Below the pieces are notes generated by a model that searched no databases, was not told where the DNA came from, and worked only from the letters and a program-made list of their open reading frames with translations. DNA of 64,000 bases from Argentina anserina (lineage: Eukaryota > Streptophyta > Magnoliopsida > Rosales > Rosaceae): positions 14,632,001 through 14,696,000 of the forward strand of contig NC_065876.1 in assembly GCF_933775445.1 (NCBI RefSeq), read 5' to 3'. The translations under genes were made by a program, and so were the position numbers. This document shows, one piece after another, positions 35,800 to 47,074 of the stretch. Every line of letters starts with the position of its first letter. Positions within the stretch are counted from its first letter, which is position 1.

Positions 35800-38700
35800 T
35801 TCTTAAGTCATAACAACTTGCACACTCCTTGAGCCATACCTCTGTATTCTGCTTTAGCACTTGATCGAGCTACCACATTTGGTTTCTTACTCCTCCACGT
35901 AACAAGATTACCTCCAACAAAGGTAAAGTACCATGATGTCGACCTTCAATCCGTAATATTTCTAGCCAAGTCTGCATCTGTGAAGCCACAAATCTCAAGG
36001 ATATTGTTGTGATTAGAAAACATTACTCCTTTCCCTGGAGCTGAATTTAAGTACCTCAAAATCCTCACAACAGCATCCATGTGATCCACGCTCGGATTAT
36101 GCATGAACTGACTCACCACACTTACTGCATACGCAACATCTGGCCTGGTATGTGACAAATAAATCAGGCGTCCAACTAGCCTCTGATAACGAGTTTTGTC
36201 AGTGGGCACTTGATCTGGGTACTCTGCTAACTAATGGTTTTGCACAATAGGAGTATTAATTGGAGTGCAATCTAACATACCTCTCTGTTAGTATATCAAG
36301 GATGTACTTCCTCTGACACAGATAGATTCCATCACTTCCCCGGGCTACCTCAATACCCAAGAAGTACTTGAGTGTACCTAGGTCTTTCATCTCAAATTCT
36401 GCAGCTAGCTGCTTCTGTAATCTATCCATCTCAATAGTATCATTACCAGCAACTATCATATCGTCAACATATATAATTAAGGCTGCTACCTTCAATTGTT
36501 GGTGTCTAAGAAATAATGTGTGGTCTGAATTACTCTGTCTGTAGCCAATTTTCCTCATGAATTGTGAAAATCTTCCAAACCAAGCACGAGGAGACTGTTT
36601 AAGACCATACAAAGACTTTCTCAATCTGCATACAAAGTTATTTGGAGAAACTACCACATATCTAAGAGGAAGATCCATATACACTTCCTCTGTAAGTTCT
36701 CCATGAAAAAATGCATTTTTAACATCAAACTGTCTAAGTGGTCAGTTTAAGGTAGCAGTAAAAGAGAGCAATACCCGAATAGTGTTCATCTTTGCAACAG
36801 GTGCAAATGTCTCATCATAGTCTATGCCATATGTCTGGGTGAACCCTTTTGCTACTAGGCGCGCTTTATACCGGCTCACTGACCCATCTGGATTATGCTT
36901 CACTGTAAACACCAAACGACATCCCACTGCCTTCTTGCCATATGGTGAAGGTACAAGCTCCCAAGTATTGTTCTTCTGTAATGCTTCAATCTCTTCCTCC
37001 ATCGCTTTCCTCCATTTTGGATCTCCCAATGCATCCTGCACTTTGTTAGGTACTGATACAGCAGAAATTTGATTCACAAATGATTCATATGACTAAGACA
37101 ATCTTTTGGTAGACATAAAATTTGCCACATGATACTTAGCTTTAGCCTGAAAGGTAGGTTCATATTTTTTTGTTGGCTGACCTCGAGTAGACCTATTTGG
37201 CAAGACATATTGTCTACTAGTAGGTTCACTAGTATTTGCCCCAATAGAATGACTAACCTCAAATGAGTGATCTTCTGTACCAGGGAAATGTTGGTCAGGG
37301 GTATAAACAACAGTATGGGAGGCAGGAGGGGCAGTTGTGCTGTTAGCTTCTGGTACCTGAATATCTGGAGTGACTATACCAGAATCATCTGGTGGTGCAT
37401 GTGTAGCTGATACATCATTAATCTCAATCGAACCTGTCATCATATCTCCTGGCCGACTTGTCTCCCCCTCTCTACGATACAGCTCTTCAAAATATGAATT
37501 CTCCCCCTGAAGAACAGTATCAGAAGACGTGCAATAGCTCATGGCCTCAAAGAAAGTAACATCCATAGTGACATAATACTGTCTGGTAGGTGGATGATAG
37601 CACCGGTACCCTTTCTGATGTCCACCGTATCCAACAAACACACATTTAACTGCTAGGGCATCCAACTTAGACCACTGATGTTTTGGAAGATGGACAAAAA
37701 CAACACAACCGAAAACACGGGGAGAAGATTATGAAAAGAGGGTAAGAAAACATGGGATGCAAGCACCTCATATGGAACTTTGCCTCCAAGGACACGGGAT
37801 GAAAGACGATTAATGAGCTGAGCAGAAGTTAAGACAGCATCACCCCAAAGGTATTTAGGCATATGGGCACTAAAGAAATACACCGAGCCAGATCAAGTAA
37901 ATGACGATTTTTTCTTTCGGAAACTCTATTCTGCTCAGGTGTGTAAGGACACGTTGTTTGATGAACAATTCCATGTGCGTTAAAGAATTCCTGAAAGACA
38001 CGATTCACATACTCACTCCCATTATCAGAACGAAGAATTTTAATTGTGGCATTATATTGTGTTTGAACAGTGGTATAGAAGGCTTGAAAAGCCGGAAAAA
38101 CATCATTTTTGTTTTTCAGAAGAACAATCCACGAAAGACGTGTGCAATCATCAATAAATGACACATAATACCGCATTCCCGACACAGTAGACTCCTTGGA
38201 GGGCCCCCAAACATCAGAATGAATTAATTCAAAAGGAAGAGTAGGTTTTTTAGAAGTACTAGGGGAATAAGTAGATCGATGACTCTTACCCAAAACACAT
38301 GTTTCACAACGAAAAACGGACTCATCCACACCAAGAAACAAAGTAGGCATGGATTTTTTCATAACACTAAAAGATGGATGTCTCAAGCGACGATGCCATA
38401 ACCAAACTTCACTTAGCTTATCAGAAGTGGAGAGCAAAGCGATCCGGGACAGTGTCCCTGGTTTCTTCCCCGCATATGTCTGATCCAGATGAAACAACCT
38501 GCCCCTTAGATACCCCCGACCAATTAACTCCCCGGTGAGAAGATCCTGAAATATCACATACATGGGAAAAAATGTCACAGAGCACATAGCTTCAGTGTTC
38601 AATTGTGGGACAAATATCAGATGATGAGATAAAGCAGGTACATATAGCACATTGTGAAGCTCTATTGTGAGAGTAATATGAACTGACCCTTTCCCTAATA

Positions 38701-39886
38701 CGGGGAAGGCATCACCATTAGCATTAGTAACATATGGTACTGGTGGAGGAGATAATATAGTAAAATAAGATTTGTCATAAGTCATATGATCAGACGCACC
38801 AGAATCAATAATCCATGTATCAAAACCAACAAAGTGAGAAATATGTAAAGTCATACCAATCTTACCACGACCAGCTATTGATGTTGTGAGTGTTGCTCCT
38901 CCTGCTGTATGATGATCTTGTCCAACCACACCATAGATATCTGGTTCTTGGACTAGTTGAATAGCTGCTTTCGCCTTAGGACGATAATTAGGCCTCTGGG
39001 GTCTAAGGTGTGGATACAACTTCCAACAGGTTGCACGAGCATAGTTTGTATCATGGCAATAAGAGCAAGGAGGGCGGGGCTGATTCCCAAAGCCTGGTGG
39101 TGGTCCTCGCTTATGAAGTGGAGCTGAAGTTGCTTGTTGAATGGATGGTGTTGGAGATGCAGCCTGAACAGTGAGGCTAGAAACTTCAACTTGTGTCTTA
39201 TGAAGACTCTCATACTGAGACTCATCCTTACGGATAAATGTGAAGGCTGTGTTTAGGCTAGGAGGTTCGGTCTTTCTGAGTAGCTCGCCTTTCGCATTGT
39301 TATGCTTTGCATCAAGACCTTTCAAGAAATGGTGAACTCGCTCAAGCTCATTCTTTTTTTTAATACCAAACAATATCCTCCTGATTCTTGATCATGCAAG
39401 GACGTTTCACATCAATCTCAGCCCAAATATTCTTCAGCTTAGTGAAATATTGCGCCACCGGTTGCCCATCCTGGTGCATTGCAAAAGCTGTGCACATTAA
39501 CTCATGAACCTGTATAAAGTCAGAGTCATTAGTAAATAGGACTTCCAATGTCTTCCATATTGCATGCGCGGTATCACATTCTGCCACCAAGTCAAGTATC
39601 TCTTCATTCATGGCTTTGAACAAGACAGACATTACAAGGCCATCATCATCGTCCCATTTAGTGTAGGCAACAACCGCTCTGCATTGGGAGCCTTAATTAC
39701 TTCGGTTACATGTCCTATCTTATGCATTCCTCGGAGATGGGTTGTCATAATTTTCTTTCATTTACGGAAATTGGCCCCATTGAGTTTGGCTCCCCCAAAA
39801 GAACCACTGTCAGAATTCTTGACAGATACTTCAAATTTCTGAACATCATTTACCTGAGAACTTTCTTCTTCGTCTCCATAACCCAT
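35800..39886 (-). pseudogene. Copia element 2 gag-pol, lightly broken
   Basis: Read on the minus strand from about 39886: gag start (MGYGDEEESSQ, then FGGAKLNGANFRK followed by a stop), gag body 39360-39632, then a long frame 37829-39373 with a knuckle CSYCHDTNYARATC (His replaced by Tyr), an intact protease motif WIIDSGASDHMT, GAG_pre-integrase WLWHRRLRHPS, and an integrase core with SDNGSEYVN. Further frames cover the integrase end (37653-37883, 37093-37665), reverse transcriptase (36742-37077 and 36256-36684, with LYGLKQSPRAWF and an intact YVDDMIVAGND) and RNase H (down to about 35800, with FTDADLA, a stop, then ARSSAKAEY). Several frameshifts and stops make it non-functional, but catalytic motifs are better kept than in Copia element 1. 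Confidence 0.9.
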
Positions 39887-39950
39887 TGTAAATCAAATCA
39901 AAAACACAAATCAGTAATAATGCAGCGGAAACAAAAAAACTGATATGAAC

Positions 39951-40566
39951 CTATCCAATTTGAGCCGGGCCGGGTCGGATCAAATCTGGTCGGGTCGGAT
40001 AAAAAAATTGGCAGGATCGGGTCGGATCTGGCCGGGTTGGGTCGGGTCGGATATGGCCGGGCCGGGTCGAATCTGGACGGGCCGAGTCGGGTCGAGAAGT
40101 TTTTGGGCCGGGTCGGGTTAAAATTGACCCGGGTGGTATTTTAGGGTTTATCTCCGAAAAATTCCCCAAATCCCTCGAAATTTCCCAAATCCCTCCGAAA
40201 TTTCCCAAACCCTTCTTGCTTCTGCCTCTGCCCGATTCGATCTGGAAAATTGCTGAGCAAGGATGGAGAGCTCGGGCGAGGTGGCGCTTGGAGGCGGAGG
40301 TAGAGGATGAAGCGGCGCCGGAGGCATAGAGTGACGAGGTCTGCTGGACTCGCTGCGGATTGCCGAGCAACGATGGAGAGCTTGGGCGGCGCAGTGGAGC
40401 CGGAGAGGTGGTGCTTGGAGGCGGAGGCAGAGGACAAAGCGGCGCCGGAGGCAGAGAGTGACGAGGACTGCTGGACACGCCGCGCGCCGAGCTCCTGCTG
40501 CAAGAACACTGCCGGTTCTCTACAAGGTAAGAACACAAACCCGAAAAAAGAAAAAATAGAAAAGAT
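39951..40566. repeat. GC-rich leader of Copia element 2 with internal repeats
   Basis: 39958-40125 is dense with GGGTCGGGTCGGA / GGGCCGGG motifs. 40245-40480 contains an imperfect tandem duplication with a period of roughly 110-130 bp: a GAGCAA(G/C)GATGGAGAGC block, GGTGG(C/T)GCTTGGAGGCGGAGG, then GCGGCGCCGGAGGCA.AGAGTGACGAGG, all twice. The region is far more GC-rich than the rest of the element. Long open frames on both strands are compositional by-products; I recognise no protein. Confidence 0.75.
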
Positions 40567-40580
40567 CGGCTCTGATGCCA

Positions 40581-40756
40581 AGTAGAAAATTAAGATCTGT
40601 ATTGATAATTTGATGATTTGATACAATGCTTAAGCTGTCTATTTATAGGAAAGATTGGAGAAAATTAGCACTAATCCTAATGATTAAACCTAATTGTTAA
40701 CACCACCATGAGTAACATGCTTCATGTTTTACCAGCTGTTCCAGCTCATGCCAACA
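40581..40756 (-). repeat. 5' LTR of Copia element 2
   Basis: 176 bp. In element orientation it carries a TATA motif (CCTATAAATAGAC at about 40637-40649). It is followed by the primer site. Confidence 0.9.
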
Positions 40757-40761
40757 CACAC

Positions 40762-41267
40762 AATTGATGAATTGGAACTAATCCCATCAATCATCAAATG
40801 GAAGAGTTCTGGCAACTTAGCAAGACCACAAGGATTAAGGATATCTTGAAATAGCCGAAACTCAAAATTATCTACTCTCTGGAGTATAATTGCAATACTT
40901 TCTATTCATAAGATTATGATTAAATTTGAAGCCAGAATCCTATACAGAAAACTGAGAACTTAAGAGATATCGATAAAGATATTCAGTAAACTTCATGAAT
41001 AAACTTGGATAAAGAAGCAAATTAGCAAATATCAAATGGCATTACTCATTTATGTAAACACAATAACCCTTCACCAACAGAACTCATGAAGCACATATCA
41101 GATTCAAAAGGACCTTTGCCATTCATAACACAGCTTTCATGTATACCATTACTTATATATATGTTATATGATCAGACAAACAAACAGATATCCACCTATA
41201 CTTCCTAATTTGCTTTTATGAAACCCAAAAATATTAATTTACCATATTAGTAACACTAGTGTAATCA
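40762..41267. other. Intergenic / 3' region of the Ser-rich protein gene
   Basis: AT-rich sequence downstream of the minus-strand gene ending at 41268. It probably includes that gene's 3' untranslated region. No other signal seen. Confidence 0.4.
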
Positions 41268-42116
41268 TCAATCACTAAGTTCATCATCAATACCTGTGAC
41301 ATTCATCCTAGCCGACTCTTGCTTAGCCCACTTCACAATTTTCTCAGCTTCCCTACTGATCTTCTCTTCCTCCTTCATCGCCTTCTTCAGAATCTTGCTC
41401 TGCTCCTTCTTCGAAAAGCTTCCCAAACCCGATAAGAGCTCACTGTCGTCGCTGAAGTCGAGACCAATCCCACCTCCAACACCCCCATTTTCCTTACTCC
41501 TCCTCTGAGACGAAGCAATGTTCCTCTTCGGAGAACACCAGAAGCACCCGGCTTTCCTCGGCGGCGAAGGAGAGTCCTCCCTCAACGAATTGCAAGAACC
41601 CAACGGAGAGGACAACCGCCCTGACTTCGACTTCGACTTAGACCGCTGCTTCTTCCCTGAAACTCGCTTGGCCGGTGAGAACGTCGCACTTTCTGGAGAT
41701 GAATTCGAAGAATTCGAGGCAGATGAAAGAGACCCATGTTTCGGTTTTGGCTTCGAAGCCTTCGACGACGAAACTACCTTTTCCGGTGAAAACTCCGGCG
41801 ATTTCAGAGGCGGCGAGACATTCCTAGATTGTTGTGCTTTTGGAAGAGGAGCCTTTAGCTCATCTGGGTTTTGAGGGGAAATCGAATTACGGCGGAAGGA
41901 AGCGGTGGTTGTGGCGGCGGTGATGGCCGGGAAGGACTTGAGTTTGGAGAAGCGGGACTCGAGGTGGGTGGGGAGGACGGAGTCGTCGGTGAAGGAGGAG
42001 CAGTTGATGGAGGCGAGCTGCTCGAGGAGGACGTGATCTTTGGCTTGGGAGAGGAGGTCTTCAACGGCGGAGTCTTCGTCGGACTCGGAGAGGTGGTGGT
42101 GGTGGGAGAAATCCAT
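41268..42116 (-). CDS. Uncharacterised plant Ser/Lys-rich protein with C-terminal helical segment
   Basis: Intact single-exon minus-strand gene of 282 aa. The start chosen is the ATG at 42116 (MDFSHHHHLSESDEDSAVED), the first true ATG of the frame; the open frame extends upstream without an ATG. Visible features: an acidic N-terminus followed by DLLSQAKDHVLLEQLASINCSS and LPTHLESRFSKLKSFP-like segments; a long low-complexity middle rich in Ser, Pro and Lys (about 85-190) with basic KPKPKHG and KKQRSKSKSKS runs that could serve nuclear import; a short CFWCSPKR motif; and a charged helix-prone C-terminus (KKEQSKILKKAMKEEEKISREAEKIVKWAKQ) that may form a coiled coil. It resembles conserved plant proteins of unknown function. 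No enzyme motif is seen and no function is claimed. Confidence 0.85.
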   Translation of the reverse strand: MDFSHHHHLSESDEDSAVEDLLSQAKDHVLLEQLASINCSSFTDDSVLPTHLESRFSKLKSFPAITAATTTASFRRNSISPQNPDELKAPLPKAQQSRNVSPPLKSPEFSPEKVVSSSKASKPKPKHGSLSSASNSSNSSPESATFSPAKRVSGKKQRSKSKSKSGRLSSPLGSCNSLREDSPSPPRKAGCFWCSPKRNIASSQRRSKENGGVGGGIGLDFSDDSELLSGLGSFSKKEQSKILKKAMKEEEKISREAEKIVKWAKQESARMNVTGIDDELSD

Positions 42117-42740
42117 GATGAGCAGTTTGAGCACTTGAGCAGCGACAGATAGCTCAACTGAAGTGAAGAAGAGTCTAACGGCTACGCTCAAGATTTCGGC
42201 GTTTTGTGTTCAAGTTTCAACTCGTGGGTCCACGCTCCTCGATGTTCCGTTGCCCCACTATGATTTTTTCTTTCTCGTTTTGTTTTTTGTTTTTTTTGGT
42301 AATGTTTTATTTTGGTTTGATTCTCCTTTTACTTACCAGGAATGTAACATCATAATAAGTGGTACTAAGTGTAATGTGAGAACTTAGAAGAAAGGTAATA
42401 GCATTGTATGAAAGATAAAATCAAGCATCAATCTAGTTCTACTCCGTATGATTCAAATGAAGAAATGATATTTTAGTTTACTTCACTTGTGTGACTCTAG
42501 AAATTATCAGCAGAAGGTCATAATTTTTCACTCAGTTTCTTACTTTCTTATTTGAAGTGGAGTATGCAGACTAGGTTGGTCTTTGTTAACCGGAAAATCG
42601 CTCATACTTTAGCTCAGTTAGTTATGCAGTCTACAAACTACTTTAGATTAGTCTAATGTACCTCTTTCGTCTATGGATGAGTTTTTTTTTGTCAAATTTC
42701 TATAGAGTTAATAACCTCAATGTGTAATGATTATTGATAT

Positions 42741-42968
42741 ATGAATTTTTTTAAAGGAATGTATTTAAAAATTCTTTGGCAAATGGCGATAATCATAGAA
42801 AACATTAAATTTCTCATTGGTGCAATTTTATCCGATACATCTCTTTCCACCATGATTAAATTAAGAGAAACAAACATGCTTGCTGATCATATTGCGAATA
42901 TGGGATATATTATGTATATGCATCAAAATTGTATTTGGTGCAACCATTTTCTCTTTCTAGTATTTTGA
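42741..42968 (+). pseudogene. Possible RNase H-like (RVT_3) retroelement relic
   Basis: A 75-codon frame contains IIENIKFLIGAILSD then KLRETNMLADHIANMGYIM, which resembles the C-terminal part of plant LINE-associated RNase H-like domains (REGN..ADxLANxG). The upstream catalytic residues are absent. The match rests on one short motif, so confidence is limited. Confidence 0.4.
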
Positions 42969-43659
42969 TCATTCTTTTAATAAGAAGAGACTCCGGCGAT
43001 ATGTACATGGGGTTTTGTGTGCCGACATTTTATGCATTCCTCAGCAAACATACATATGGGGTGTATATCTATACTAAATAATTTGGTCAAATACTCGGAG
43101 TGTCATCTAGTTTTGGCGTCAAATAATAAAGTTATTTGAGATTCACATCCAAAACCAATTGAATGTATATTCTCTTATGGTAGGTCTAAATTTCCAATGT
43201 GGAATGTATATTCTCAACACGTCCTGCATGTGTGCCGAATTTTCAAGTCATAAAGTATTATGGTGTTCACATCTAAAACCAATTCACACATACTCTTAAA
43301 AACCCACAGACTATGTTATAACTCACAATATGAGATGTATATTGTCAACAACAGCAAGTTGATACAAACTATGCGTTAGAACCATAAATATTACTCCAAC
43401 TACAGGTCCTATTTTAATATAGATGATTAAACAACTAGTTGCATGTAACTTGTTGATCGAGTTGTTGTGATTAAGAGCCTAACCAAACTAACGATTTCAT
43501 ACACGTCACTAGATAAGCCCGATCAAGTTTTTCATGGTTTAGGTGAATGCGTACGGAGGCGAAAAGGCTAGCTAGGGGGTTCACATGAAAATATTAAAAC
43601 AAGAATGGAAAAATATGACAAGCTTTCAGGACGAATGATATGAAGCTATTACTATGGAA

Positions 43660-43685
43660 TATATATATATATATATATATATATA
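43660..43685. repeat. (TA)n microsatellite
   Basis: A simple AT dinucleotide run of about 26 bp. Confidence 0.9.
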
Positions 43686-44106
43686 GTATTTTGTATGGTC
43701 CCTTGTGAAATCAGCATTCTTGTCGATCCTACTTAGGATACTGTATTTGCAAGAACAAGAAGATAAGCCGCCGTCCCTTTGGACTTGTTGAAGTAGAGAG
43801 CAGTCCACAGAGAGATTAGAGCATATACAATTATACATTTAGGGTTGGTTGAAATGGAGCAGGAATATATGGACGGCTATCCGATTCAATATCATTAAAT
43901 ACCATATTTTGTGAAGTAACCTATCGTTGTTTAATTGTCTGTATATATAGTTTCCTCGCTAGTAAAGACTACGGTAATGGAAGCTACTGATAAAAAATAC
44001 TGCATTAATTGCAAGTTTTTTTTATGGTCAAAAATACTGTTGATCCGAATAGATAACTTGATACTGTTGGTTGAGATGATTAAAACCTCATAGATATAAC
44101 GATTGT

Positions 44107-46205
44107 TGTCACAATCCCGAAATTTCGAGTATGAAACTCAAATTTCGAAGTCATGAAAAACACCAAAACAATCTCAATGAATCGAAATCATTTAAATGTC
44201 ACAGCGGATCATCTCTTAGTTCAGAATACAACTCAGTCAAACCGATTATTACAAACTAAAATTTATAATTCAACATTATAACAAATGGAAATGTATAATC
44301 CTCACAAAATCCTCACAAAGTCCTCACCACAAGATGAAAATAAATAACTTCACGTCCTCTGGGCGGTTCGTCGACTTCCGCTAATCCACACATGCGGAGT
44401 TATCCCCTACACCATCGAATCAGTGCACCAGGATTGTAAACACAAACCCGGTAAGCTTTACCGCTCGTATGAGTAAAACAACAATATAACCTGCATATCA
44501 ATATATACGAAAATCTACAAATCAACAAATATAAAATGCACTGATGACTTATTAGACGGCCCATCTGATTGTTTAATAATGTGAAAATATATGTACTCAT
44601 GAGAATTGGGCAACCCCTCTGTTTACCCAAATGTATTTATAATACGGGTACTCATGAGCGCTGGTACCCCTCTGTTACCCCTCATGTAGTACACCGCCGA
44701 CATTGGACAACCATATGTCATCCAATATCAAAAATATATGGGTACTCATAAGCCGATAACCCATCTGTTACCTCATATGCAGTACCCCGGCAGACAGACT
44801 AGAGCTCTAACTGTATCGTAACTTTCACCCGGCCAAAGGCTAGGTTCCGACATGCCAAACACGTCCGAAGACTGGTCCGAAGACATAAACACGTCCGAAG
44901 ACATCAATCATGTCCGAAGACAAAACTCGTCCGAAGATAATCAAGTTTTAACAAAACTCAATGTTAAAACCACGTACAATATTTATCATGTCATATTGTA
45001 CAATTCAAATCACATGTTCGATATATAAATCTCATCATCAAATGAACATGTTCACCACGAAATCATAAAAATATATAATATATCAAAATATATATATGTA
45101 CCTATTTACCATTTATACAAATATATATATTCCACTATATCATATACATGTCATATTTCATTCTTTAAAATTCTGCATAATCTTGAATCTCCGCAAGGGT
45201 AGATTCGTAAATATGAGATTTTACTCACCTTATAATCTCGAGCGTAATTCCACAATTCCGAATGTAATTCATTTCCTTGAATTATCGATCACATTGAAAA
45301 GATAAGAAAAGAATTTAGAATCGTTACGTAAACCTTAAATGCTGAAACAGTAATAATAATTCACTGTTCAGCAATTTCTGGTTTTACGAAATTATTGTCC
45401 ATGTAGTTACTATTCACGTACTTCTGTACAAATACACATCAATTACGTATTCATGTACATGTACATACTGTTTACGTATTTATGTACGTATGCATACTAT
45501 TCAAATGTAAATACTATCTCAGTAAATAATAATTACCGATTTACCCTCCCGAAATTACTTTTACATTTACAGAAAGTAATTTACATTTACATTTACCGTA
45601 TGTAAATAAAATTTACATTTACCTGTACGTAAATTACTTTTTACATTCACCGTACGTAAAAATAAATTTTACAAATTACTGTTTCGAAAACACTATTCAC
45701 GCGGTGCCGCACGTGGCGGCAGGTAGGGTTCACGCGCCAACTTCGGCAACCGCGCGTGGGCTCCACGCGCCAAACCTAAGGCCGGCGCCTAGCACGCCAC
45801 CGCTGCCCCATTTCTCCTCTTCTCCTTCTCCTCTACCTTCCCACGGCCTCACGCCGCCCCTAGCCTCCTCCACGCTACCACATGCGCCGCCTAAGGCGGC
45901 GGTAACCTCCCCTCCTCTTCCACCTCCAATCTCTCATCAAAACACCACAAATCAACCCAAAATTTCAACAACAACATCACAACAACCAATCTAGGCTAAC
46001 CTCACCTCGATTCGAGCTCGAGAACCACCGGAGATGGGTTTGACTGCGGCGGAGGAAAAACGCAGAAGTGAGAGGCGTCGTGCGGCCTCATGGCGGCGAG
46101 AGAGGGTGTGTCGACCTCGGGGTCGACTGCGGGGGACAGTGCGACGCTTCCTAGGCCGGCGGTGAGGGCCACTTCGCCTGGAGTTGGGAGATCGGAGGTG
46201 AAAAG

Positions 46206-46259
<54 letters not shown>

Positions 46260-46640
46260 GAGTGAAGTGAGAGAGAGAGGGTTTCCGAAAATGGAAATCC
46301 TACTCTTAAAATATGTCCTTTTATACCCACTTTCAAAATCGGAAACTAACTTCCGTCGTTAATAACTTTCACGTACGACGTCCGAATAGAACGCGTGACG
46401 TGTCCACAAACTCGTATCGACGAGCTCTACAACTCTCCGTGAAGGAAGTTTTCGCAAACGAGCGACGAAATAAAAGTCGATATTCACGTTGTGGAAACGT
46501 AACGTTTTTCTAAATAAACGTTGTTACCGTTTTCAATTAATTCGACGTCGCAAGGCGAAACAAACACGTTTAATGAATTTCACAAATTTTATAAATTTAA
46601 AAGCAATCTAAAACTCGTTCTGAAAAATCGGGTTATTACA
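44107..46640 (-). mobile_element. Solo LTR A (Ty3/gypsy, Tekay/Del-like family)
   Basis: 2534 bp in reverse orientation. Read on the minus strand it starts TGTAATAACCCGATTTTTCA and ends GGGATTGTGACA. The flanks ATTGT (44102-44106) and ATTGC (46641-46645) match at 4 of 5 positions. It shares long blocks with solo LTRs B, C and D, including the GCCTTTGGCCGGGTG-type motif and the stretch containing GTAAGCTTTACCG. The length and TGTAAYRACCC start fit the long LTRs of Tekay/Del chromoviruses; that lineage call is from memory. It contains an (AG)n tract at 46208-46247. No internal retroelement sequence adjoins it. Confidence 0.8.
46208..46247. repeat. (AG)n microsatellite inside solo LTR A
   Basis: About 40 bp of uninterrupted AG. 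Confidence 0.93.
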
Positions 46641-46645
46641 ATTGC

Positions 46646-47074
46646 GATCAAATGAAATATAATCTAATACTCAATACCCTTTTAATCTTTGCAGTTGTTT
46701 GTAAACCAATTAAAACTACAAGGTATGCATAACTGAAAGGTACTAAAGTTAAGGAACTTGAGTGGACTCCAGCAAAATAACTACTAAAATTTTCTTTAAG
46801 AACCAAACTTTAAACTCAAAGAGCAACAAAACCTAAACTAAAAGTATCTGGTCATCTTTTGCATGAAGACACTACGTAGGAGACAAAATCACAACAGAAG
46901 ATAATGTTACCCCTTTTAGCTGAGTGGTTAGAGCAGTTGAAGAAAGAATGTCACCTTGTTTCTCTCTTGAACATTTAGATAAAGAATCCGTGCTTCCTCT
47001 AATCTTTGCACCAAATGTGTTTCACCGACTACCCAATATTCCTCTAGTGAGTCTAGTCTCATTCTCCAACAATA
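46646..47074 (+). promoter_or_regulatory. Upstream region of the RIPK-type kinase gene
   Basis: About 430 bp between solo LTR A and the first recognisable coding exon. An upstream exon could be hidden here. The phrase TAGCTGAGTGGTTAGAGCA at 46917-46935 resembles the A box of a tRNA gene, but no B box or cloverleaf follows. Confidence 0.35.

Larger units (their letters stand above)
35331..40756 (-). mobile_element. Copia-type LTR retrotransposon 2, full length
   Basis: The element is 5426 bp on the minus strand. Its short LTRs (5' LTR 40581-40756, 3' LTR 35331-35506, both 176 bp) begin TGTTGGCATG and end TTTTCTACT when read in element orientation. By eye they differ at about 8 positions. A primer site complementary to tRNA-Met (TGGCATCAGAGCC) adjoins the 5' LTR (about 40567-40580), and a purine tract (GAGTGGGAG) adjoins the 3' LTR (35507-35515). 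CACAC duplications flank the element. Between the primer site and gag (starting about 39886) lies an unusual ~0.7-kb GC-rich leader. Confidence 0.93.
42117..44101. other. Intergenic
   Basis: 42117-42300 is probably the promoter and leader of the minus-strand Ser-rich protein gene. Beyond that the stretch contains an RNase H-like relic (42741-42968, listed separately), a (TA)n tract at 43660-43685, and otherwise unassigned AT-rich DNA. Confidence 0.4.

Noticed and set aside
39951..40626. 161-195-codon frames in the Copia element 2 leader
   Set aside because: They are repetitive, compositionally driven frames on both strands, without recognisable domains.
41518..42152. Long antisense open frames opposite the Ser-rich protein gene
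   Set aside because: They are shadows of the GC-rich minus-strand gene; composition and lack of motifs argue against real products.
45704..46362. Pro/Ala-rich and other frames in solo LTR A
   Set aside because: They arise from GC-rich LTR sequence and the AG microsatellite; no conserved protein features.
46917..46935. tRNA-like A-box phrase (TAGCTGAGTGGTTAGAGCA)
   Set aside because: No matching B box, anticodon arm or acceptor stem follows, so it is not supported as a tRNA gene or SINE.
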